A model generated the notes under the pieces. That model was not told where the DNA came from, did no database searches, and saw only the letters and a list, made by a program, of their open reading frames with translations. From positions 1-64,000 of IMG/VR virus record IMGVR_UViG_3300010160_000045: DNA of 64,000 nt; one strand, given 5' to 3'. The translations under genes were made by a program, and so were the position numbers. The stretch comes from a virus. Each line of letters starts with the position of its first letter. Position 1 is the stretch's first letter. Shown in pieces: positions 54,063 to 62,262 of this stretch.

Positions 54063-54464
54063 ATGAATACTACAACAAATTTAACAAGCTATTTATTACA
54101 ATCTGTTACCTGCAGAATTGAAAAGGATGACTATAATAAAGGATGTTCTAATGAGACATTTCACGATTTTATGATAGGTATAAATACAATTTTTCATTCT
54201 AAGGAAGAATTGATTCAAAGAATGAATGAAGATTTGTTTGGAGCAGAATACAAAGAATCTGATTTTGATTTTGAGCAGTTATTTGATGGGCATAATGTAC
54301 AGACAGATGTACTTGTAACATTCAAACCAAACGTAGATTGGCAAGAATTCTATTATCGTACAGATGCTGAATTAAAAAAATGGAAAAAGGGAAATATGGA
54401 TATGTATAACGCAAGATTTTACTTTAGTGTATTGCCAATCCAAGTACTAACCAATAATAACTAA
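54063..54464 (+). CDS. Small protein, unknown
   Basis: A 133-aa acidic protein (FHSKEELIQRMNEDLFGAEY, FDFEQLFDGHNVQTDVLVTF). A-rich leader, tight spacing. No family recognised. Confidence 0.55.
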   Translation: MNTTTNLTSYLLQSVTCRIEKDDYNKGCSNETFHDFMIGINTIFHSKEELIQRMNEDLFGAEYKESDFDFEQLFDGHNVQTDVLVTFKPNVDWQEFYYRTDAELKKWKKGNMDMYNARFYFSVLPIQVLTNNN

Positions 54465-54468
54465 AACT

Positions 54469-54708
54469 ATGAACACACTAAATCAACTACAAAAAAATGT
54501 TTCTTTTTTATTTTCAAGTTACGGACACAACAAAGTAACTATAATTTTTAGAGGGAAAGAGTACAAATGTATCTCAACAAATACACAGGCAACCGACCGA
54601 ATTAAAGACGATAACGAAGGACTTGACAGAAATAGTTACTACACCACTAAAAAAGAAGCCTATTTAAGCCTATATAATGAAGTTAAGAGGGCAAACAATC
54701 TAAAATAA
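54469..54708 (+). CDS. Small protein, unknown
   Basis: A 79-aa protein (NKVTIIFRGKEYKCISTNTQ, YYTTKKEAYLSLYNEVKRAN), alpha/beta. 4 bp after the previous stop. Function unknown. Confidence 0.55.
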   Translation: MNTLNQLQKNVSFLFSSYGHNKVTIIFRGKEYKCISTNTQATDRIKDDNEGLDRNSYYTTKKEAYLSLYNEVKRANNLK

Positions 54709-54714
54709 ATAAAG

Positions 54715-54876
54715 ATGAAACACACAATACAAACCAACCTAACAAAAGGAGTAAAGATGAGCGAAATATTGCCTTTTTTAAAGATAATAGCGCAGCAGCA
54801 AAAATTGGACTTAACAAGGTTAACCCAGTTTAACAAAGCTAAAAGATTTTTATTAATATCTATAAACCAAAACTAA
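54715..54876 (+). CDS. 53-aa basic protein
   Basis: ATG at 54715; MKHTIQTNLTKGVKMSEILP then a helix (LKIIAQQQKLDLTRLTQFNK). It fits the gap between two genes with 1-6 bp spacing, which supports coding. Function unknown. Confidence 0.55.
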   Translation: MKHTIQTNLTKGVKMSEILPFLKIIAQQQKLDLTRLTQFNKAKRFLLISINQN

Positions 54877-54877
54877 C

Positions 54878-55051
54878 ATGGACACACTAACAGAAATTAT
54901 TGAAAAGCTAAACGAATTAGCTATTGACACGCAACACGATTTAAAGCAAGATTGGAACGAAGAAAAAGAGTTAACCGCTATTCACTTGCAAATGTTATTA
55001 ATTGCAAAAGCTAATTTAGAAATGATTAAACAAACAACTAAAACAAAATAA
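54878..55051 (+). CDS. 57-aa acidic helical protein
   Basis: ATG 1 bp after the previous stop; MDTLTEIIEKLNELAIDTQH and LTAIHLQMLLIAKANLEMIK form two helices. It is 2 bp before the next gene. Function unknown. Confidence 0.6.
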   Translation: MDTLTEIIEKLNELAIDTQHDLKQDWNEEKELTAIHLQMLLIAKANLEMIKQTTKTK

Positions 55052-55053
55052 CA

Positions 55054-55296
55054 ATGAAAACAAAATCAGGACACGAAGCACAAATCCAACATTGCTATAA
55101 TGAATATATAAAAGAAAATTGCAAACAATATAAAGGTTATGAATATGCAATAAGCTGGAATAGTCATATTTTATATATTTATGAAGATGGCGAAGTTATA
55201 AAAAGCGCAGAATTGACCACGCCTAAATGGACTTTTGATAACTGGGCACAATATTACATACAAGGACTAATAAACAAATCAAACAAAACAAACTAA
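55054..55296 (+). CDS. Small protein, unknown
   Basis: An 80-aa protein with aromatic residues (YKGYEYAISWNSHILYIYED). It lies 2 bp before the RadC-like gene. Function unknown. Confidence 0.55.
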   Translation: MKTKSGHEAQIQHCYNEYIKENCKQYKGYEYAISWNSHILYIYEDGEVIKSAELTTPKWTFDNWAQYYIQGLINKSNKTN

Positions 55297-55298
55297 CA

Positions 55299-55859
55299 AT
55301 GAAAACACAAAAACAAATTTTAAGAGAAAAGGCGCACACATACGGACTTAAAGCCTTAACAGATGCAGAAATATTAAACATATTGAATTATAAAGGAGCT
55401 GAGGAAGAATTTTATAGTAGTCAGTTTTTTAAAGCAGCAAAGGAAATATTGAGAAGGCAAGAAGTTAAAGAAGTGATAAAGATTAAAAGCAGCGGAGATG
55501 CCTATAATATTTTAAGCCATTTGGAAGGACTAAACCACGAGCAGTTTTGGTGCGTATACCTGAAAAGGAATAACCAAGTAATAAAGGATGAATTTATAAG
55601 TAAGGGAGGAATAACAGCGACAATAGTAGACACAAAAATAATATTAAAAACAGCTATTAATTTAGATGCGAGCGCAATAGTTTTATGCCACAACCACCCA
55701 AGCGGAGAGGCAAGACCAAGCAGCGCAGATATAGAGATAACAAACAAGGTTAAAGATGCAGCAAAATTGATGGATATACAAGTGGTTGACCATATAATTA
55801 TAGGCAACGGGCAAAACCTTGTAAAATACTATTCATTTTGCGATGAAGGAATGATTTAA
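55299..55859 (+). CDS. radC: RadC-like JAB/MPN domain protein
   Basis: A 186-aa protein. The catalytic JAMM motif HNHPSG (near residue 131), followed by Ser and Asp at the usual spacing (RPSSADIEIT), and the C-terminal VVDHIIIGNG identify a RadC-type protein. The N-terminal helix-hairpin-helix of full RadC is reduced to LKALTDAEILNIL. The JAB fold is a metal-dependent deubiquitinase-like or nucleic-acid-linked domain; RadC's role in repair is unsettled. Often found with mobile elements. Confidence 0.88.
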   Translation: MKTQKQILREKAHTYGLKALTDAEILNILNYKGAEEEFYSSQFFKAAKEILRRQEVKEVIKIKSSGDAYNILSHLEGLNHEQFWCVYLKRNNQVIKDEFISKGGITATIVDTKIILKTAINLDASAIVLCHNHPSGEARPSSADIEITNKVKDAAKLMDIQVVDHIIIGNGQNLVKYYSFCDEGMI

Positions 55860-55896
55860 ATAACAACTAATAAACTAAAACTAAACTAACAAGAAG

Positions 55897-56118
55897 ATGG
55901 AAGCAAAACCAATTAAATCAAACGAAATATTAAGAATTGTTTTAAACGATGATAAAATGAGAGAAATGTTTGGGGAGGAATCGAGCAAAAGAAGGTTGAC
56001 TTTCGGCTCTCAATTTAACGGAGGCTCAAAGTTAGCAGGAAAGAAAATAGGAGTGCAAAGATTTCACAACGAACAATTAGCAATCGCAAGAAGTGTATAT
56101 TATCAATTTAATGATTAA
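55897..56118 (+). CDS. Small basic protein, unknown
   Basis: A 73-aa protein (SNEILRIVLNDDKMREMFGE, SSKRRLTFGSQFNGGSKLAG). A-rich leader with ACTAAAACTAAAC. Function unknown. Confidence 0.55.
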   Translation: MEAKPIKSNEILRIVLNDDKMREMFGEESSKRRLTFGSQFNGGSKLAGKKIGVQRFHNEQLAIARSVYYQFND

Positions 56119-56148
56119 TTAACAACTAACAAACTAAAACTAAACACA

Positions 56149-56427
56149 ATGAACACAACACACACACAAGGAAATTGGCACACAAACGATGGGCAAATTT
56201 ACACCGAAGAAACAGGCAAAACACTTGCTTTAATACCTTACTTTGATAAGGATAACGAAGAAATGGAAGCAAATAGTAAATTGATAGCAGCAGCGCCAAA
56301 TTTATTGAAAGCCTTGCAAAACTTATTGGAGGACGTGCAGTATAGTATTAAAGATATACCATTGGGAGCAATAGGGCAAAGACAAATAAACGCAGCAAAA
56401 GAAGCTATAAACAAAGCAATACTATAA
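56149..56427 (+). CDS. Phage small protein of the 'IAAAP-LL-AL' type
   Basis: A 92-aa protein. The N-terminal THTQGNWHTNDGQIY and the KLIAAAPNLLKALQNLLED motif match a small family frequent in phages and bacterial genomes. Biochemical role unknown. Confidence 0.72.
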   Translation: MNTTHTQGNWHTNDGQIYTEETGKTLALIPYFDKDNEEMEANSKLIAAAPNLLKALQNLLEDVQYSIKDIPLGAIGQRQINAAKEAINKAIL

Positions 56428-56431
56428 AACA

Positions 56432-56647
56432 ATGCAAATACAACAAACAATTAACCCAGAAACCGTTTCAATTTACAACAATGGCGAGTACATTGGAGAT
56501 ATAACAAATAGAAATACTTTCTTTGAAGCTATACATAAGAACGGAATGAAAGCAGTTTTTAGCACGTTTGATGCCGCTAAAAAACTATTTGAAGAAGTAG
56601 TAAAGCCAAGTACAATAAAACAAAACAATCAAATCAATTTATTTTAA
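56432..56647 (+). CDS. Small protein, unknown
   Basis: A 71-aa protein (ETVSIYNNGEYIGDITNRNT, FSTFDAAKKLFEEVVKPSTI). 4 bp after the preceding gene. Function unknown. Confidence 0.55.
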   Translation: MQIQQTINPETVSIYNNGEYIGDITNRNTFFEAIHKNGMKAVFSTFDAAKKLFEEVVKPSTIKQNNQINLF

Positions 56648-56658
56648 TAAATAACAAT

Positions 56659-57018
56659 ATGAAACTAACTAAACAAGAAACACAAAAATTAGCTGATATT
56701 TTAAGTAATTTAAAAACAGCGCAGAAGTACATTTCAAAGGAAGAAATAAGAATAATTAATACAAGCTATAAAACAGGCTTTAAAGAAGATATTTATACCA
56801 ATGGAACTGGAGTACAAGTAGGAGTAAATATAGATAAGGAAATAGGCAGCGACATTGTATATTTAAGAAATGCAATACAAAAGTTAGAGTATTTTCTTTA
56901 TCCCCCACAAATAGAAACTGAAAGCTGCGGAGGAATTGAAGCCACAATGTACGAAATATGCAAGCCAAACGGAATAACAATAGGAAACGCAAACACAAAA
57001 TATATAAAATCATTTTAA
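56659..57018 (+). CDS. Small protein, unknown
   Basis: A 119-aa protein (TKQETQKLADILSNLKTAQK, KEIGSDIVYLRNAIQKLEYF). Helical then beta. Function unknown. Confidence 0.55.
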   Translation: MKLTKQETQKLADILSNLKTAQKYISKEEIRIINTSYKTGFKEDIYTNGTGVQVGVNIDKEIGSDIVYLRNAIQKLEYFLYPPQIETESCGGIEATMYEICKPNGITIGNANTKYIKSF

Positions 57019-57040
57019 TAATTCTAAAACTAAACTAACT

Positions 57041-57286
57041 ATGAACACAAAAAAATTAATCACCTTATCAACATTTGTATTTTTATTAATCTTTGCACTC
57101 CCTTTATTAGTGGGCAAGATACAACTAAACAACACGCTAATTGTTTGCCAAAACTTAACGGAGAGAACTGATGCAGATATTGAAAGTGTATTGCTGACAT
57201 TTGGATTTGAAAACAACTGGAATCAAGAGCCTACAATCGTAAATATTTGGGAAGTGGGAGCAAACACAATAGCACAAACATTTTAA
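57041..57286 (+). CDS. Small membrane protein
   Basis: An 81-aa protein. Residues 7-25 (TLSTFVFLLIFALPLLVG) form one transmembrane helix or signal peptide. The polar C-terminus may face the periplasm. Function unknown; membrane exclusion or lysis timing cannot be distinguished. Confidence 0.6.
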   Translation: MNTKKLITLSTFVFLLIFALPLLVGKIQLNNTLIVCQNLTERTDADIESVLLTFGFENNWNQEPTIVNIWEVGANTIAQTF

Positions 57287-57309
57287 TAAACAAATAACAA
57301 CAAAACACA

Positions 57310-57582
57310 ATGGAAACAAATTTCAAAAACAAGGTAAAGCAAAGCGCATTTATAAATTGGTATTTCTCCGATGAATATGATGTTAAATCTATTGCAAAAA
57401 TGGTGGTAGAAAAATTAAAGGATGATGGCGCAATAACCCTTTCAGTCAGTCAACTATTCAACGAGGCTGGATACATACCTCAGCACATATGTGAGGTAGA
57501 TGGAGCTGAAAAGGATTTTTTAAGCGAAGATGAATACCAACCAAGCGAAGTAGAACTGATTGATGACATTACTAAAAACTAA
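57310..57582 (+). CDS. Small acidic protein, unknown
   Basis: A 90-aa protein (SAFINWYFSDEYDVKSIAKM, HICEVDGAEKDFLSEDEYQP). 3 bp before the next ORF. Function unknown. Confidence 0.55.
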   Translation: METNFKNKVKQSAFINWYFSDEYDVKSIAKMVVEKLKDDGAITLSVSQLFNEAGYIPQHICEVDGAEKDFLSEDEYQPSEVELIDDITKN

Positions 57583-57585
57583 ACT

Positions 57586-57933
57586 ATGAAAAACGCAAAC
57601 GAAAACTATAAACATTTTATTGGAGGAGGAGACCAACACAGGTTAAACTTTGGACACACTATGACTGAGGGAGTATATCAACTATGCACCGACTACCAAT
57701 GTTTTTGGCTTATTGAGGTTATATTGAGCCATCAACACACTAAAGAAGTAAAAGCAGAGCCATTTCAGGTATGGAAATTACAAAGAGTAAAGGACAATGA
57801 ATTTAAAGTTACCGCAGAAGATGGCAACGATAACATAATAGCAGAGCAATACATTGAATTTAGCGACTTTAAAGATGATGAAGTTACAATATGGAATGTA
57901 GATAGAACAATTTTATTACCTAATGAATATTAA
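57586..57933 (+). CDS. Small protein, unknown
   Basis: A 115-aa protein with a cysteine in LCTDYQCFWLIEVI and a beta-rich C-terminus (KDDEVTIWNVDRTILLPNEY). Function unknown. Confidence 0.55.
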   Translation: MKNANENYKHFIGGGDQHRLNFGHTMTEGVYQLCTDYQCFWLIEVILSHQHTKEVKAEPFQVWKLQRVKDNEFKVTAEDGNDNIIAEQYIEFSDFKDDEVTIWNVDRTILLPNEY

Positions 57934-57936
57934 ACT

Positions 57937-58167
57937 ATGAAAAAACTATTAACAATGTTAACCCAGTTTAATACACCTCAACAAGAGGTGGAAGCCAAAC
58001 CGAAAGAACACTATTTGCAACATCGAATGAAGCGACTACAAAAGTTAGCGCAGCTATCACGAGAAGACAAGAACGCCTGCAAAGTAATACAAGCGCATAG
58101 GCTAATCAACGAACTGCAAAAACACTTATGTAACCAAACAAAAATTAACCTACCTTATATCAACTAA
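57937..58167 (+). CDS. Small basic protein, unknown
   Basis: A 76-aa basic helical protein (HYLQHRMKRLQKLAQLSRED). 1 bp before the next ATG. Function unknown. Confidence 0.55.
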   Translation: MKKLLTMLTQFNTPQQEVEAKPKEHYLQHRMKRLQKLAQLSREDKNACKVIQAHRLINELQKHLCNQTKINLPYIN

Positions 58168-58168
58168 A

Positions 58169-58348
58169 ATGAAGAAGCAGACATACGAAGAACAACTAAT
58201 CGAATGCAGAATGTTACTGCAAAAGTACAAGTTAAGACGAGCCGAAGTAATGAAATGGTCAAACATAAGGAGAGAAGTAAAGGACATTGAGAAGACCATT
58301 GCAGACCAAGAAATTAAAGAGAGACAACTAATAAACCTAACAACCTAA
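58169..58348 (+). CDS. 59-aa basic helical protein
   Basis: ATG 1 bp after the previous stop; MKKQTYEEQLIECRMLLQKY and KWSNIRREVKDIEKTIADQE form a coiled coil. 4 bp before the next gene. Possibly a nucleic-acid-binding accessory; not shown. Confidence 0.6.
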   Translation: MKKQTYEEQLIECRMLLQKYKLRRAEVMKWSNIRREVKDIEKTIADQEIKERQLINLTT

Positions 58349-58352
58349 AACT

Positions 58353-58547
58353 ATGAACAAGCAATCAAAACACCTATCGGAATTTAACCCCAACCAAATA
58401 CTACAAATCGTTAGCTGGGGCGCAGACAAGTTAAAGCTACCATCAAGCCTATTGGAAGATAGGAACACCAAGATAAAGTTGGAGGAGGTAAACGGCAAGG
58501 AATACATTGTCGGAGTAGATTTAAACGGAATGACAATAGAGCCATGA
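58353..58547 (+). CDS. Small protein, unknown
   Basis: A 64-aa protein (NPNQILQIVSWGADKLKLPS). It overlaps the next gene by 4 bp. Function unknown. Confidence 0.55.
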   Translation: MNKQSKHLSEFNPNQILQIVSWGADKLKLPSSLLEDRNTKIKLEEVNGKEYIVGVDLNGMTIEP

Positions 58548-58726
58548 CGAAGTTAGATTGGTGGAAGTTTCATCGAGGAATCGTGGACACACCTAAAATA
58601 AAACCGAAAAACTACTCCCTTGTTTATCGCAATGGAGTAGTAGTAATAGCAGATGTAAGCTATCCGCTATGTGTCACAATGAAGAAGCAACACCCAAACG
58701 CAGAAATTAAACCAAACTATAGATGA
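58544..58726 (+). CDS. Small protein, unknown
   Basis: A 60-aa basic protein (LDWWKFHRGIVDTPKIKPKN). It overlaps both neighbours by 4 bp, which shows coupled translation. Function unknown. Confidence 0.55.
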   Translation: MTKLDWWKFHRGIVDTPKIKPKNYSLVYRNGVVVIADVSYPLCVTMKKQHPNAEIKPNYR

Positions 58727-58926
58727 GACCAACACCCGAAGCAGAACTAAAGAAGTACTCCAAAATATTGGAGTACTTTATTCAAAACCCCGACAAGAAA
58801 CAAACCACCATCAAGAAGTTGGAGGTCAAGGTAAACTACCTAAAGGCACAAGTACGCAACAAGAAAGCCTACACGAAAGCGAAGAGGGCAGAGAACTACA
58901 AACTAAAAAAGGAGGCAAACAAATGA
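58723..58926 (+). CDS. Small basic coiled-coil protein
   Basis: A 67-aa Lys-rich protein (LEVKVNYLKAQVRNKKAYTK). It overlaps both neighbours by 4 bp and leads into the DnaA-like gene. Could bind DNA; not shown. Confidence 0.55.
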   Translation: MRPTPEAELKKYSKILEYFIQNPDKKQTTIKKLEVKVNYLKAQVRNKKAYTKAKRAENYKLKKEANK

Positions 58927-59519
58927 GAAAAGAAAGAGTAAAGGGAATGGGACAAAAGGAACTTGTAAACGTAAGGCTTGTAAACATTATATTTAGGGCA
59001 GTAATGAACTACTATGATGTTACCGAAGAACTTATATGTAGCAATTCAAGAAGGAAGGAACACACCGAGCCGAGACACATTATATGCGCTCTTATATACT
59101 CCTTCACGCACAACAACCAAACTGTTATTGGGCAGAGGATAGGAGGCAAAGACCACGCAACAATAAACCACTCAATGAAAAATGTAGTGAACTGGTATGA
59201 ATCAGACAAAGGATTTAGGGATATGGTCAACAAGATTATGTCCTACATAAACTTTGAATGTAAGCACACCTTTACCTTTCAGCAAGTGTTAGACGTGAAG
59301 CAGGGTATAAGAGGACTAAAGTATGAGAGGGACACACTTGTTGAGTCATTCAACACAAAGGTGTCAGACCTAATGTATACGGAGGATACACTCGCCATTT
59401 TAGACATCGTAAAGCAACTGAAAATTATTAATGGTGAGATATGGTCAAGGGAAGTACAAAAAGAATTTAAACAACAACTAAAACAAGAAGCAGATGCTGA
59501 ACAAACGCAATCCAATTAA
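58923..59519 (+). CDS. DnaA domain-IV-like DNA-binding protein
   Basis: A 198-aa protein. Residues about 25-95 resemble the C-terminal DNA-binding domain of DnaA: helices with RHIICALIYSFTHNNQTVIG, then the signature GGKDHATINHSMKNV near residue 74. No AAA+ domain is present. The C-terminal half is a Lys/Glu coiled coil (ILDIVKQLKIINGEIWSREV). It probably binds DnaA-box-like sites to start phage replication or to modulate host initiation; inference. It shares its last bases with a 33-aa ORF. Confidence 0.78.
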   Translation: MRKERVKGMGQKELVNVRLVNIIFRAVMNYYDVTEELICSNSRRKEHTEPRHIICALIYSFTHNNQTVIGQRIGGKDHATINHSMKNVVNWYESDKGFRDMVNKIMSYINFECKHTFTFQQVLDVKQGIRGLKYERDTLVESFNTKVSDLMYTEDTLAILDIVKQLKIINGEIWSREVQKEFKQQLKQEADAEQTQSN

Positions 59520-59595
59520 GAACCAATGGCTGCTGGACATATTCATTATGGCAGTAGTATCTATATTAACTTACATAGTACTAACAAGCAAATAA
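59494..59595 (+). CDS. 33-aa membrane peptide overlapping the DnaA-like gene
   Basis: ATG at 59494 (in the 3' end of the previous gene, another frame) opens 33 codons: a basic start (MLNKRNPIKNQW) and one hydrophobic helix (LLDIFIMAVVSILTYIVL). It ends 8 bp before the next gene. The geometry is plausible, but so short an ORF may be chance. Confidence 0.45.
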   Translation: MLNKRNPIKNQWLLDIFIMAVVSILTYIVLTSK

Positions 59596-59603
59596 CTAAA
59601 CCA

Positions 59604-59822
59604 ATGGAATTTACAAAACAAATTATCAAGTTTACATCTTACACTAACAAGGAGGGGTGGACTATTGATGTAACTAAAGACAACAAGGTGGGAATCTACA
59701 ATCCCAAGAACGAACTTGTACTATTCAAGCAACTTACATTCAACGAGCAGAAGGAAGTGATGCCATTGATTAGGTTTATTGAGGCAGACACTAAACGCAA
59801 CTTTAAACTAATTGAGGACTAA
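59604..59822 (+). CDS. Small protein, unknown
   Basis: A 72-aa protein (MEFTKQIIKFTSYTNKEGWT, PLIRFIEADTKRNFKLIED). The frame is open 26 codons upstream, but that stretch is out of phase with the 33-aa ORF and poorly protein-like, so ATG at 59604 is preferred. Function unknown. Confidence 0.55.
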   Translation: MEFTKQIIKFTSYTNKEGWTIDVTKDNKVGIYNPKNELVLFKQLTFNEQKEVMPLIRFIEADTKRNFKLIED

Positions 59823-59875
59823 TTTAAAATCATTCTAAATTAACATAAGCATTAGTAAATCAAATACCTATGGCT

Positions 59876-59883
59876 TATATTTG
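59876..59883 (+). promoter_or_regulatory. Promoter of the SSB/recombination operon
   Basis: -7 TATATTTG at 59876-59883 matches the consensus; -33 is weak (TTAG, 20 bases upstream). The ATG at 59923 is 39 bases downstream. It starts the SSB-annealase-exonuclease unit. Confidence 0.62.
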
Positions 59884-59922
59884 TGTATTATTAATTATTT
59901 ATAAACTTTAATCTATTAAACA

Positions 59923-60585
59923 ATGGGATTCGGAGAACAAAAAACAAGCGGAAGCACTACTTATGTAAACATAGTAGGCGGAAAATTATCAATCAGAGCC
60001 AAGGAAGGCGATGAGGGTGCAGTAAGCAGAACAAACAAGAACGATGTGGTGGTTTGGGAGAAGCATTACCCCAACCTAACTGGTGCGTTGATTAATGTTG
60101 AGTGCAAGATGAATGAGAAGTTGAAGGCTAACGAGTACATCGTTACTATTGACGATGTGGGAACTACATACAAGCTATCTATTCCTTGTGATTCAAACTA
60201 CGGAGATAGCTTCATAGTGAGGCTGCCTAACTTAAAGCTAAACCAATTATACACGTTCACTCCATTCGACTTTGAGGACAAGGTAAAGAAGAACAAGAAG
60301 GGAGAGCCAATGAAGATTATCGGTGTGTCTATCAAGCAAGGGGAGGACAAGATTCAACCTTTCTATACAAGAGAAGAGCCGAAGGACAGACCTGTAGGCG
60401 AGGAGAATATGGATTCCGATGACTATAAGGTTTATCAAATCAAACTCCGTAAGTTTTATAGAGGGTTGGTGGAAAAGTTTGCCGATGCAAATGACAAGAA
60501 CTTTGCAGGGTATGAGCAGAAGGCAGCACCAAAGAAGCAGAGCAGCAAGAAGGCTCAAGAAGATGATTCAAGTTTACCCTTTTAA
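59923..60585 (+). CDS. SSB-like single-strand DNA-binding protein candidate
   Basis: A 220-aa protein. The N-terminal 120 residues are beta-rich (TTYVNIVGGKLSIRAKEGDE, NEYIVTIDDVGTTYKLSIPC), consistent with an OB fold. The C-terminus is a disordered Lys/Gln stretch ending in DDSSLPF, like the acidic tip that SSBs use to recruit partners. It is the first gene before a probable annealase and exonuclease. A role in coating single strands for recombination follows from context and the tip; sequence match to SSB is not strong. Confidence 0.68.
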   Translation: MGFGEQKTSGSTTYVNIVGGKLSIRAKEGDEGAVSRTNKNDVVVWEKHYPNLTGALINVECKMNEKLKANEYIVTIDDVGTTYKLSIPCDSNYGDSFIVRLPNLKLNQLYTFTPFDFEDKVKKNKKGEPMKIIGVSIKQGEDKIQPFYTREEPKDRPVGEENMDSDDYKVYQIKLRKFYRGLVEKFADANDKNFAGYEQKAAPKKQSSKKAQEDDSSLPF

Positions 60586-60610
60586 TTACTAACAACTAAT
60601 AACTAACAAT

Positions 60611-60832
60611 ATGAAAATAGAAACAAAGTACTCCGTAAACGATATGATTTGGTTTTACCTAAACGGAAAGGTAGTAGAAGCACCAATCTACAAGGTTGAC
60701 ATAGGTGTATACGAAAGCTATACAACCATACAATATATGGTCAATGTTGGCATAATCGGTAATATAAAGTTTGAATCAGTTAAGGAAGAACTTTCCTTTG
60801 AAAATAAACAAGAACTTATAAAGTCGCTATGA
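60611..60832 (+). CDS. Small protein, unknown
   Basis: A 73-aa protein (YSVNDMIWFYLNGKVVEAPI). It overlaps the annealase candidate by 4 bp. Function unknown. Confidence 0.55.
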   Translation: MKIETKYSVNDMIWFYLNGKVVEAPIYKVDIGVYESYTTIQYMVNVGIIGNIKFESVKEELSFENKQELIKSL

Positions 60833-61437
60833 TACTGACATTGGAAACATTGTACAATGGAGTAGGATTCATCAAGGAAATAGAAAACCTTGATGAAATC
60901 CTTAACTCCGAGCCAAAGAAAGAATGGCTGAAAACACACGAACAAATAAGCAAGTACAAGTATTTGCCAGTACAAAAGGTTGAATTTCTTCTGCATAGAT
61001 TGTTTAAAGGAGTTCACTTTGAAATAAGGCACTTAATTAAAGACAACGATTGTTCTGTTTCTGTAAGAGTTCACTATGAGGATAGAGAAGGTAAGTTGAT
61101 GTTCCAAGATGGAATAGCATCTTGTCAGATAAACAAACTACAACCAGCGGAAATGGCATTACCAAAAGCTAAGTCAATAGCTATTATAAATGCTGCAAGG
61201 TCAATGGGTAGAATATTTGGCAGAGATTTAAACAGAAGCGATGAATCGTTATCTATTGTGACAACTCCGATAAGTGATGAGTCTATATTTGAGAAGCACA
61301 CATTGGGACTACTGCAATGCGACACCCTGCTTGACATAAAAAACTACTTTGCTTTCAACAAGGTAGGACTAAGCAAGCAAGACGAAGAGAAGTTGAGGTC
61401 ATTATGCACAAAAAGAACAATAGAAATCAATGGATAA
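60829..61437 (+). CDS. Single-strand annealing recombinase candidate (Rad52-like)
   Basis: A 202-aa protein. LPVQKVEFLLHRLFKGVHFE, VRVHYEDREGKLMFQDGIAS and AKSIAIINAARSMGRIFGRD form the pattern of phage annealing proteins (a Rad52-like fold): strand-strand-helix with the final A-A--MGR-FGRDLNR. It overlaps the exonuclease gene by 8 bp, the classic annealase-exonuclease pairing. It anneals complementary strands during phage recombination. Confidence 0.7.
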   Translation: MILTLETLYNGVGFIKEIENLDEILNSEPKKEWLKTHEQISKYKYLPVQKVEFLLHRLFKGVHFEIRHLIKDNDCSVSVRVHYEDREGKLMFQDGIASCQINKLQPAEMALPKAKSIAIINAARSMGRIFGRDLNRSDESLSIVTTPISDESIFEKHTLGLLQCDTLLDIKNYFAFNKVGLSKQDEEKLRSLCTKRTIEING

Positions 61438-62173
61438 CGCAGAAGAAAGAGTTGGCTGCTTTTCAGCAAGCAACATATCCCGACTATTGGCAGGTGGCGG
61501 TGGTGCTACAAGAAAGAGTTACATCCTTGAGGTAGCAACCGAGGTTGTCATAGGCAAGAGACCTCAACTTGACACCGCAGCAATGAAGCACGGCATAGCC
61601 AACCAAATGAATGCGTATGAGTTTGTTCTTAAACCTCTCTACAAGGGAGTGCAATGGGTAGACACCTATATTCCCATCAACAAGAATTGTGGTTCAAGTC
61701 CAGACTGCGTGTGGTTAGGAAACTATCCTATAGACATCAAGTGTCCATTTGAGATTGACACCTACCTTGAGCAAATTGAGAAGGTAAAGCCAAGTTACTT
61801 TACCCAAATACAAATGCAAATCCTTTCAGTAAAGGGAGAGGAGGGCGCACTATGTACATACCTAACAAAGAAGGAGGAATGGGGAAGCGACACTTGGTCA
61901 GAGTATCCCTTACCATTGGAGGACAGGTTCAGAGTAGAGCCTATCAAGAAGGATGAGGAAACTTGCGATAGGATTCTATTGGCGGTAGAGAAGGCAGCAC
62001 CCGAAAGAGATTTGTATATTGAACTACTTAACAATGCTACTATGATGGATGAGATTGAGTACTTTTACCATCAGATGAAGCACAACAAGTGCAGAGATAT
62101 AAAGTCTTGCTCAAACCTTGAGAAGGCAAACATCATCAGAGTGAACGATAGATTTTATTACAAAGTAAACTAA
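61430..62173 (+). CDS. YqaJ-type recombination exonuclease
   Basis: A 247-aa protein. SPDCVW near residue 90 and IDIKCPF near 102 form the PD-(D/E)xK core with Asp and Lys in place, and FTQIQMQILSV is the following Gln-containing helix. MKHGIANQMNAYEFV supplies an earlier acidic residue, as in lambda exonuclease. It resects one strand from double-strand ends so that the annealase can act. Followed by a terminator. Confidence 0.88.
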   Translation: MDNAEERVGCFSASNISRLLAGGGGATRKSYILEVATEVVIGKRPQLDTAAMKHGIANQMNAYEFVLKPLYKGVQWVDTYIPINKNCGSSPDCVWLGNYPIDIKCPFEIDTYLEQIEKVKPSYFTQIQMQILSVKGEEGALCTYLTKKEEWGSDTWSEYPLPLEDRFRVEPIKKDEETCDRILLAVEKAAPERDLYIELLNNATMMDEIEYFYHQMKHNKCRDIKSCSNLEKANIIRVNDRFYYKVN

Positions 62174-62178
62174 CATAG

Positions 62179-62248
62179 ACCCCACCCAACAAATAGCTAC
62201 AATGCGCTACATCTGCGACACGTTAGCATCATTGGGTTGGGGTTTTTT
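62179..62248 (+). terminator. Terminator with long structured loop
   Basis: ACCCCACCCAA (62179-62189) pairs with TTGGGTTGGGGT (62232-62243; one bulged T), followed by TTTTTT. The 42-base loop contains two GCTACA repeats and other pairing potential. It ends the recombination operon just before the recombinase gene. Confidence 0.78.
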
Positions 62249-62262
62249 AAAACTAACTAACA

